DNA from: JALRLA01 sp046047755
GTDB taxonomy: Bacteria; Bacteroidota; Bacteroidia; NS11-12g; UBA955
Assembly: GCA_046047755.1 (NCBI GenBank)
Contig: JBJOHK010000125.1
Coordinates: 1-12,844, forward strand
Length of the DNA: 12,844 nt
Reading direction: 5' to 3'
How positions within the stretch are numbered: the first letter of the stretch is position 1; each line of letters opens with the position of its first letter. The notes beneath the pieces are model-generated. The model was not told the DNA's origin. It saw only the letters and a list, made by a program, of their open reading frames with translations, and searched no databases. The position numbers and the translations under genes are program-made. Positions 6,953-12,844 of the stretch are shown in pieces.

Positions 6953-8428
6953 TTAATAGTTAGGGTTTTGTATCCATTTGCCACCAGCCAAATCGATTTC
7001 AACTTGTGGAATGGGAAAAAGTTCGTGTTTTCCAACAACGAAACCATCGATAGCGTCTTTGGCTTGGCCTGTGCGAACCAAATCAAAGAAACGGTGGCCT
7101 TCGCCGCTCAATTCCAAGCGACGCTCAGCCCAAATGGCTTCTACCAAGGCCTGACCAGAAGCAGAGGAATTGGCCAATCCGGCGCGAGTGCGAACTTGGT
7201 TCAAATAAGTGCGAGCCAAAGCTTCATCTGCACCGCCTTTTCGGGCATAGGCCTCTGCTGCCATTAACAACACATCGGCATAGCGAATGACTTTATAATT
7301 GACAGGGCTTGTCAAGTCATTATCGGGCAAACCGATTTCACCTTGCTTTTTAATGTATTTGTTGTTGTAGAAGCCGGTATGACCTCCGCCACCTTTGGCG
7401 TAGGAAATGGCCGAGGGGTTGGCTTGTTTGGAAATGAAGTCATCGATATCCAAAATACTGGCATCGCGACGAGGATCATTCGAAGCAAACGCATCGTACA
7501 AATTCTGGGTGGGCAGATTGTAGCTGTTACCGTCTCCATAAACAGGGCCATTGTATTGGCGAATGCCCTGGAAACCAGGAGAAGCATTGCCTTCCAGGCA
7601 GATCATGCATCCGTAGCTACCGCCTTCAGCACCGCTGTATTCCACATCAAAGATGGTCTCCGAATGGCCTTCATTGGCAACGGTAAACATCTTTTTATAA
7701 TCCGTAATGAGTTTGTATTGATTCTGATCGATTACCTGCTTGAAGGTAGCGGCCGCCAAATCAAACTTGTCTTGGTACAAATACACCTTACCGAGCAAAC
7801 TCAAAGCAGCCCCTTTGGTGATGCGACCCTTTTCAGCAGCCGTCCAATCTAGGTTAGCCACAGCAAAATTCAAGTCAGATTCAATTTGTGCATACACCTC
7901 AGACGCTGGGGTGCGGTCGTACAAGGTGGCTTCACTGCTACCCAAACGCTTGTCTACAATCAAGGGAACATCGCCAAAGAACTTCACCAATTCGAAGTAG
8001 TAGAAGGCACGCAAAAACTGGGCTTGGGCCAGGATCAAATCCTTGCCTTGAAAGTCCAACTTGTCTTTGTTCTCCATGATGTAGTTCACGCGGGTAATGC
8101 CGGCATAGTTCCAACGAAATACTTTGCGCAAATCGTCATTCACAGCATCATGGCTCATGGCATCGATTTCGTGCAAGCCTTCCGTATCGGTTACGCTTTC
8201 ACCTCCGGCAATCGAGTTGTCAGAGGCAATTTCACCGATCCAAGTGGACATGAACGAACCCTGCAACAAATCGTAGGCACCAATCAAGGCGCGCTCATAG
8301 TCAACAGGAGTATTGAAGAAGTTATCAGCATCTTGGGTATAGGGAGGAGCCACATCCAAGAATTTTTCACAGCCTACCTGGGTCAAGGATAGACCCAAGG
8401 CCAAGAGGGCAATGGCAAATTTTTTCAT
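6953..8428 (-). CDS. susD: SusD/RagB-family outer-membrane glycan-binding lipoprotein
   Basis: Surface lipoprotein that forms the lid of the SusC transporter and binds incoming oligosaccharide. The 491 residues begin with a lipoprotein signal peptide (LSLTQVGC, Cys20), followed by EKFLDVAPP and the N-terminal SusD-like domain. Family hallmarks are NYAGITRVNYI (107-117), QFLRAFYYFELVKFFGDVPLI (137-157), NYKVIRYADVLLMAAEAYAR (377-396), IWAERRLELSGEGHRFFDLVR (432-452) and the terminal HELFPIPQVEI with WIQNPNY. Length is near the usual 480-550 residues. The start is two bases past the susC stop, so translation may be coupled, and the PKD lipoprotein gene follows after 12 bp. The family is certain; a beta-1,3-glucan ligand is inferred from GH16 and GH3 nearby. 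Confidence 0.95.
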   Translation of the reverse strand: MKKFAIALLALGLSLTQVGCEKFLDVAPPYTQDADNFFNTPVDYERALIGAYDLLQGSFMSTWIGEIASDNSIAGGESVTDTEGLHEIDAMSHDAVNDDLRKVFRWNYAGITRVNYIMENKDKLDFQGKDLILAQAQFLRAFYYFELVKFFGDVPLIVDKRLGSSEATLYDRTPASEVYAQIESDLNFAVANLDWTAAEKGRITKGAALSLLGKVYLYQDKFDLAAATFKQVIDQNQYKLITDYKKMFTVANEGHSETIFDVEYSGAEGGSYGCMICLEGNASPGFQGIRQYNGPVYGDGNSYNLPTQNLYDAFASNDPRRDASILDIDDFISKQANPSAISYAKGGGGHTGFYNNKYIKKQGEIGLPDNDLTSPVNYKVIRYADVLLMAAEAYARKGGADEALARTYLNQVRTRAGLANSSASGQALVEAIWAERRLELSGEGHRFFDLVRTGQAKDAIDGFVVGKHELFPIPQVEIDLAGGKWIQNPNY

Positions 8429-8430
8429 GA

Positions 8431-11340
8431 TTAAAAACGAAGGTTAAAGCCCAACATGAGGTTTCTCGCCTGCGGATAGAAACCGTAATCTACACCTGAT
8501 GCCAAGGCACCGCCGGCTGACCCGATATCAGGATCAAAGCCCATATAATTCGTCAAGGTAAACAAGTTGTTACCTGATAAGTACACACGCAATCCTTGCA
8601 TGTGCAGACGCGCAGCTTTCTCTGCAGGCAAATTGTATCCAATTTGAACGTTTCTCAATCGAACAAACGAACCGTCTTCCACGTAAAAATCACTAAATAC
8701 GGCATTGCGGTTCAAGTCGGTTCCCAAACGAGCATACTCATTGGTTGAACCTGGACCTGTCCAGCGGCGAATGTTGTAGTCCAGCATGTTGGCATAGGGC
8801 TGTTGACGCTCATAATTGCGAACAATCTTTTGGCCCAAGGCAGCATATAACTGGAGGGATACGTCCACATTCTTGTACTTGAAGTTGGTGTTGTAACCCA
8901 AGGTTACTTTCGGAATGGGTGAACCCAAATAGGTTTTATCGCTGTTGTCACTGAAGCTGATTTTACCATCGCCGTCGATGTCCTTGTAACGGAAATCACC
9001 AGGCTTAGCACCCGCTTGCTTAACGGGAGAAGCATCAATTTCATCTTGGCTTTGGAAGACCCCGTCAACTTGATAGCCAACGAAGTAACCAATGGGGAAG
9101 CCCATTTCAAAACGCGTAGCGATGTTGCCACCTACTCCAAAGGCCGCACCTGGAATGAAGTCCACTCCCTCAGGCGTGCTTTTCACTTCGTTCTTCAAGA
9201 CAGCGCCGTTGAAGCCCATGCTCCAGGTCCAATCAGGACGAGGAATGAAACGGTATTGCAACTCCAACTCCACACCCGTATTGGATACATCTCCAGCATT
9301 GATGATCGGCGGGTAAGAACCCGCTCCTGCCGTACCCAAGATTCCAGAAACGTCAGGCTGGAACAACAAATCACGGGTGTTTTTCATGAAGTAGTTCAGG
9401 GTCAAATCCAGCTGGCGACCCACTGACAAATCAGTACCCAAGTTGAACTGATGGGTAGATTCCCATTTCAAATCGGGGTTAGAAGCGCGACCAATGGCCA
9501 CCCCACTTGTGATGATGTCATTAAAGACATAAACACCTTCACCGTTCAGCAATCCACGGTAAGCAAAATTGGCAATTTGATCATTGCCGCTTATTCCATA
9601 ACTCATGCGAATCTTGGCCGAACGAATGGCTTTTGAATGGTAGAAATCTTCTTCGCTCAACAACCAAGAACCCGACAAAGTGGGGAACCAACCCCAACGT
9701 GAGTTAGGACCGAATTTGCTGGAACCATCGCGGCGCAGAATACCGGAAACGAAATACTTGCCTGAACGGCTGTATTCGGTACGCAAGAATCCAGACAACA
9801 AGCGCTCAGTGAACTGCCAGCTGGCCACATTGTTCAAGAATCCTCCTGGAGCTAAGTTGGCTGAGATGTCAGCGTATTCCACGCTGTTGTTAGGGATGTT
9901 ATAGCCCGTTCCGCTCAGGAAATCACCGCGGCGTTGAAATATAGAGACACCCAAGGTGGTCTTCAAGGCTTGATTGCCTCCCAAATCTTTGGAGTGATTG
10001 AAGAAGGACTCGTAGTTCAGATCGGTAAAGCTTGAATGGCTTTCGGTAACACTGGCTCCACGGTCGATGAAGGTGCCTGGTGCAATCTCTACTTGGCTAG
10101 GATCCAAGTTCTCGTTGATGGCAGTATTTTGAGCCTTACCAGGGCCGAACCAAACAAGAGGTGAGAATACCTTGGCATCAACCGAAGCATAGTTATAGTT
10201 GAAACGATTGGTAAAGGTCAAATTGGGTTTGATGTCCCATGCCAACTCTTCCTTACCTACGAATTTATTGACCCAAGCCCAGTTGTAGGAATTCTCCATT
10301 TGGGCCATGGGATTGATGATATCGGCTACCTCCTCCAAGTAAGTATATCGACCATTCTGGTCGCGAATGGGGTCGGTAGGGAAGGCATTGATGGTATTGT
10401 ACAAAACAGAGCCTATGCCGTTTTCAGGCAGACCACTGCGCTGTTCATTCGTATACAAGAACACGCTACTCAGACGCAGATTATCGCTCATTTTGGTATC
10501 GAAATTGACGCGGCCATTCAAACGCTTGAAGCGCGCTTTATCCAAACCCACGATTCCCAACTGATCGTAGTAACCACCGGCTATAGAGTAAGTACTTTGA
10601 GCCGTTCCACCCGATACAGAGGCGTTGTAAGAAAGCACAGGCGCTGTTTGGAATACAGAATCTTGCCAGTTGGTTCCAGTGCCCAAAGCTGTATTGTTGA
10701 AAGGCATGGTTTGGCCGCCATTGGCAAACATTTCATTTTTCAAGACCGCATATTCGGTCGCGGTCAACAAATTCAATTTGTTAGCCGTCTGTTGCAAGCC
10801 ATAAAAACCTGAGACCTCCCATTTGGGGGCCGCATTGAATTTTCCTCGCTTGGTTTCGACAATGATGACACCATTGGCTGCACGAACACCATAAATACCC
10901 GCCGTGGCATCTTTCAACACGTTGATTGATTCGATATCGGCTGGGTTCAGGGCATTGAGGCCTTCGCTGTCATAAACCACCCCATCAACCAATATCAGAG
11001 GATCATTGTCCCCGAAAGTACTCAGACCGCGAATGCGAATTTGAGAAGCACCACCCGGTGAACCGGAGTTGGTGCTGATGGTTACACCCGCTATTTGGCC
11101 TTGCAAGGCCTGGTCCATGCGGGGAATGTTGAGCTTTTCAAGCGATTGGCCCTTTAGGGACGAATTGGCCCCTGTAAATTCTTTTTTGGTAGAACGACCG
11201 TAACCCACCACTAGAACTTCTTCAATGGTGTCCAGTTGGGTCGTTTCTCCTGATGTTTGGGCACTTAGAGAACTAGGCACTGCCATGGCAGCCGATATTC
11301 CCGCTAGCATCCAAACTTTTTTGTGTAGCCCTTTTATCAT
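8431..11340 (-). CDS. susC: SusC/RagA-family TonB-dependent outer-membrane transporter
   Basis: Outer-membrane TonB-dependent channel that imports oligosaccharides with SusD. The 969 residues start with a signal peptide ending SLSAQ (24-28). The TonB box EEVLVVGYG is at 40-48, and the plug domain runs to about 165 with IRIRGLSTFGDNDPLILVDGVV (101-122) and VLKDATAGIYGVRAANGVIIVETKRG (141-166). The rest is the beta-barrel, ending in the phenylalanine-terminated strand ARNLMLGFNLRF typical of barrel assembly. Only about 11 residues separate the cleavage site from the TonB box, so the carboxypeptidase-regulatory-like domain usual in SusC proteins is missing. susD follows after two bases. Upstream is a 127-bp gap with two hairpins and no clear -7 box, so expression may depend on read-through or an unrecognised promoter. 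Family is certain; substrate is inferred. Confidence 0.95.
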   Translation of the reverse strand: MIKGLHKKVWMLAGISAAMAVPSSLSAQTSGETTQLDTIEEVLVVGYGRSTKKEFTGANSSLKGQSLEKLNIPRMDQALQGQIAGVTISTNSGSPGGASQIRIRGLSTFGDNDPLILVDGVVYDSEGLNALNPADIESINVLKDATAGIYGVRAANGVIIVETKRGKFNAAPKWEVSGFYGLQQTANKLNLLTATEYAVLKNEMFANGGQTMPFNNTALGTGTNWQDSVFQTAPVLSYNASVSGGTAQSTYSIAGGYYDQLGIVGLDKARFKRLNGRVNFDTKMSDNLRLSSVFLYTNEQRSGLPENGIGSVLYNTINAFPTDPIRDQNGRYTYLEEVADIINPMAQMENSYNWAWVNKFVGKEELAWDIKPNLTFTNRFNYNYASVDAKVFSPLVWFGPGKAQNTAINENLDPSQVEIAPGTFIDRGASVTESHSSFTDLNYESFFNHSKDLGGNQALKTTLGVSIFQRRGDFLSGTGYNIPNNSVEYADISANLAPGGFLNNVASWQFTERLLSGFLRTEYSRSGKYFVSGILRRDGSSKFGPNSRWGWFPTLSGSWLLSEEDFYHSKAIRSAKIRMSYGISGNDQIANFAYRGLLNGEGVYVFNDIITSGVAIGRASNPDLKWESTHQFNLGTDLSVGRQLDLTLNYFMKNTRDLLFQPDVSGILGTAGAGSYPPIINAGDVSNTGVELELQYRFIPRPDWTWSMGFNGAVLKNEVKSTPEGVDFIPGAAFGVGGNIATRFEMGFPIGYFVGYQVDGVFQSQDEIDASPVKQAGAKPGDFRYKDIDGDGKISFSDNSDKTYLGSPIPKVTLGYNTNFKYKNVDVSLQLYAALGQKIVRNYERQQPYANMLDYNIRRWTGPGSTNEYARLGTDLNRNAVFSDFYVEDGSFVRLRNVQIGYNLPAEKAARLHMQGLRVYLSGNNLFTLTNYMGFDPDIGSAGGALASGVDYGFYPQARNLMLGFNLRF

Positions 11341-11379
11341 CTTGTCTTAATGTGTTTTTTACAATAACTCTGGGGAGAA

Positions 11380-11401
11380 AAAAGAGGGATTCCCCTCTTT
11401 T
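11380..11401 (-). terminator. Second hairpin in the susC leader, possible terminator or attenuator
   Basis: A 9-bp stem AAAAGAGGG/CCCTCTTTT with a four-base loop. On the minus strand the stem runs into a total of six T residues, fitting a weak to medium intrinsic terminator. The plus strand also shows a T-containing tail, so it could act in both directions. It stands 39 bases before the susC start. Confidence 0.5.
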
Positions 11402-11412
11402 CTATTTTAGAA

Positions 11413-11438
11413 ACAAGGGGGGGGACTGATGTCCCCCC
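11413..11438 (-). terminator. Hairpin terminator after the T9SS protein gene
   Basis: GGGGGGAC (11419-11426) and GTCCCCCC (11431-11438) form a perfect 8-bp stem with a four-base loop, 29 bases after the T9SS gene stop. On the minus strand CC and the T-containing tail TTGTTT follow. It is a plausible terminator, though the T-run is interrupted. Confidence 0.6.
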
Positions 11439-11467
11439 AATTGCCTAATTATACCATAATACCACCC

Positions 11468-12748
11468 TTAGTTTTTTACAAAACGGCGGGTCAATATTCC
11501 ATTTGAAGTTTGAACCTGCACCAAGTAGGTACCGTTGCTCAAACCGTTGATATTCAAAGCAGCAGAAGAAGCACCGGCCGCATTGATTTCCATGATGTTT
11601 GAACCTTGCAAGCTCATTACACGTACCACCTCAATGGCCATGCCAGGAGCGGCAACATTCAATTTATCAGTTGAAGGGTTGGGGTAAACCACCAAACCAG
11701 AAGCAGCGTTAGCTACATTCACACCCATGGAGGGCTCAGGAACGCGAACCAACTCAAAGTGCCAGTAAGCACCGCCACCGATCATAATATCAACGTACAT
11801 GGTGTCTTCCATGATAGCCGCATCATACACGATGGTATCTTTAGCGTTGGCTACATCGTTAATTTCTCCGCCATTGTAAACCTTAGGAAGACCCAAGAAC
11901 GCACCCTTACCATTCAAAGAAATGGTACCGGCATCTTTGCTAGCCGTGTAGGTGTAAGTACCCTTACCGTCGAAAGGAGCTACAGGAGCACCGCAATCAG
12001 TGGCACCCATCCAGCCTTCACGGTATGTCTCATCTTGGAAATCCATGGTGAAAGAACCGTCAGCATTGAATACGAAGTAGTCATCGTACATGCACTTGCG
12101 AGCACCAGTAATTTCAGCAGCCGGAACCTTCCACCAAGCGTAATCGCCTTTAGCAGGACCTACAGCCAAAGAAGTTTCAACAGGGCGCATCTGCCAGTAA
12201 CCTACAGGGTTCAACTCAGGCATCTTCTTCACCAATTCAAACTTCCAGTAAGCACCGCCACCGATCATGATTTCGCAAGTCATGTTGCCACCATTAACAG
12301 TAACCTCGTAAGTGATCTCGTCAGGAGCGCTAGCAGGATCGGCCAATTCACCACCGTTGTAGGCTTTAGGAATACCAATGTAAGCACCTTTGCCGGTGAT
12401 GGTAACGGTACCAGCAGTAGCATCATAGCTCCAAGTAGCAGAGGCAGAACCATCGTGAGGAGCCACAGGAGCGCCACAATCGGTAGCGCCTTGCCATCCT
12501 TCCCGGAAGGTTTCATCTTGCAATACGTTTTGGAAACTTCCGTCAGCATTGAAGACGAACTCGTCGTCAAATTGGCAAGCGCGAGCGCCTGTTACTTCTG
12601 CTTCAGGATTACCCCACCAAGAATAATTTCCTTTTGCTGGACCTACTGCCATGGCGTTGCCAATGGGAGCCAAAGTCCAAGTGCCGGCAATTTGAGCAGA
12701 CAAAGCGGCTGCACCCATGCCGAACATTACTAGTACTAATTTTTTCAT
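11468..12748 (-). CDS. T9SS-secreted protein with two tandem Trp-rich domains, putative glycan binder
   Basis: A 426-residue secreted protein of unknown activity. The signal peptide (MKKLVLVMFGMGAAALSAQ) is followed by two tandem copies of one domain, 20-174 and 181-335, and a type A T9SS sorting domain at 352-426 (VVYPNPSTDKLNV, GLSNGTYLVQVQT, RRFVKN). The repeats share AVGPAKG, WW, TGAR, DD-FVFNADGSF, QDET-REGW-GATDCGAPVAP and IMIGGGAYW; from repeat position P28 to S101 about 51 of 73 positions are identical by eye. Each repeat has a matching Cys pair (58/91 and 219/252), possibly a disulfide, plus a lone Cys158. The same pattern recurs in the PKD lipoprotein. No glycosidase motif is seen, so surface or extracellular beta-glucan binding is the best guess. 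An in-frame ATG at 12808 gives a longer product but spoils the signal peptide; ATG 12748 is preferred. Confidence 0.8.
   Translation of the reverse strand: MKKLVLVMFGMGAAALSAQIAGTWTLAPIGNAMAVGPAKGNYSWWGNPEAEVTGARACQFDDEFVFNADGSFQNVLQDETFREGWQGATDCGAPVAPHDGSASATWSYDATAGTVTITGKGAYIGIPKAYNGGELADPASAPDEITYEVTVNGGNMTCEIMIGGGAYWKFELVKKMPELNPVGYWQMRPVETSLAVGPAKGDYAWWKVPAAEITGARKCMYDDYFVFNADGSFTMDFQDETYREGWMGATDCGAPVAPFDGKGTYTYTASKDAGTISLNGKGAFLGLPKVYNGGEINDVANAKDTIVYDAAIMEDTMYVDIMIGGGAYWHFELVRVPEPSMGVNVANAASGLVVYPNPSTDKLNVAAPGMAIEVVRVMSLQGSNIMEINAAGASSAALNINGLSNGTYLVQVQTSNGILTRRFVKN
11471..11695 (-). other. T9SS type A C-terminal sorting domain
   Basis: It codes for residues 352-426: VVYPNPSTDKLNV, then two to three beta-strands and the end NGTYLVQVQTSNGILTRRFVKN. 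This is the form of the type A signal recognised by the type IX secretion machinery and usually removed when the protein is attached or released. It implies that the host has a T9SS. Confidence 0.9.
11744..12208 (-). repeat. Second copy of the tandem Trp-rich domain
   Basis: It codes for residues 181-335 of the T9SS protein. A 24-base identical match (11762-11785 and 12245-12268), 483 bases apart, marks the same point in both copies and shows that the duplication keeps the frame, with a period of 161 codons. Confidence 0.85.
12227..12691 (-). repeat. First copy of the tandem Trp-rich domain
   Basis: It codes for residues 20-174 of the T9SS protein. It aligns along its full length with the copy at 11744-12208 and carries one extra cysteine (158) near the end. 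Confidence 0.85.
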
Positions 12749-12770
12749 ATTAAGGTTATATAGTTTGAGA

Positions 12771-12778
12771 CGAATATA
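12771..12778 (-). promoter_or_regulatory. Candidate -7 box (TATATTCG) for the T9SS protein gene
   Basis: TATATTCG matches TAnnTTTG at five of six fixed positions, 22 bases before ATG 12748, within an AT-rich leader (12749-12844). No TTG at -33 distance was found. Unlike the housekeeping genes, this gene would have a short untranslated leader. Assignment is tentative. Confidence 0.35.
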
Positions 12779-12844
12779 GCAAAAAATAAAACTTATGGTA
12801 AATTTCACAATATGTGAGACTCAAATTGTTTACAAATGAGCCTT

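Larger units (their letters stand above)
11341..11467 (-). promoter_or_regulatory. susC leader: two hairpins, no clear promoter
   Basis: This 127-bp gap between the T9SS gene and susC holds two hairpins (11417-11438 and 11380-11401). The stretch from the second hairpin to the susC ATG (11341-11379, minus strand) is AT-rich but has no TAnnTTTG match. It may be an attenuated leader, or susC may use a promoter of another sigma factor; the sequence does not decide. Confidence 0.35.

Noticed and set aside
11417..11424. Run of eight G as a phase-variable tract
   Set aside because: It is outside any coding frame and is explained as one arm of a terminator hairpin; variation in length cannot be judged from one sequence.
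11744..12691. Direct repeats as a sign of a mobile element or recombination site
   Set aside because: The repeat is an in-frame domain duplication with diverged copies and no transposase, terminal inverted repeats or attachment site nearby.
11759..12733. Long plus-strand open frame of 324 codons opposite the T9SS gene
   Set aside because: It lies wholly antisense to a gene with a clear signal peptide, repeats and sorting domain, and its translation shows no recognisable domain; the regular repeats of the real gene keep the opposite frame open.
12749..12808. Upstream in-frame ATG at 12808 for the T9SS protein
   Set aside because: The extra 20 residues precede a complete signal peptide and lie in AT-rich, promoter-like sequence.

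Overview
This window looks like a chromosomal segment of a Bacteroidota bacterium, most likely a free-living, marine-type relative of the Flavobacteriia. The evidence is an adjacent SusC/SusD pair, a type IX secretion (T9SS) C-terminal sorting domain, lipoproteins with acidic residues after the lipidated cysteine, and TAnnTTTG-type -7 boxes directly before start codons instead of Shine-Dalgarno sequences. No tRNA, rRNA, CRISPR array or insertion sequence was seen.

Left part (1-2175) is housekeeping. A partial 3-hydroxybutyryl-CoA dehydrogenase (minus) follows, 9 bp downstream, a spermidine-synthase-like SAM-fold protein (minus). Divergent from these, across a 40-bp gap, is a Maf nucleotide pyrophosphatase (plus). 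Three of these starts have a perfect TAnnTTTG box ending 4-5 bases before the ATG, which suggests leaderless or nearly leaderless mRNAs and fixes the start codons.

The rest (2220-12748) is a polysaccharide utilisation locus for a beta-1,3-glucan of laminarin type. On the plus strand is a periplasmic GH3 beta-glucosidase. It converges, with overlapping stop codons, on a minus-strand series read from right to left: a secreted T9SS protein with two tandem Trp-rich domains, a SusC TonB-dependent transporter, SusD, a multidomain surface lipoprotein (PKD, Trp-rich domain, CBM-like domain) and a GH16 laminarinase lipoprotein. The inferred scheme is surface binding by the T9SS protein, the PKD lipoprotein and SusD; endo-cleavage by surface GH16; import by SusC/SusD; and release of glucose by GH3 in the periplasm. 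No regulator or inner-membrane sugar transporter lies in the window.

The most interesting observation is that the middle domain of the PKD lipoprotein and both repeats of the T9SS protein share one pattern (W, VGP, [DN]Y, WW, DDxFVF, AP[FH]D, FIG-like, W, LV). This suggests an uncharacterised glycan-binding module used in two differently exported proteins of one locus. Also notable are a strong intrinsic terminator just before GH16, two tandem hairpins between the T9SS gene and susC with no visible susC promoter, and a SusC that lacks the usual N-terminal carboxypeptidase-regulatory-like domain.
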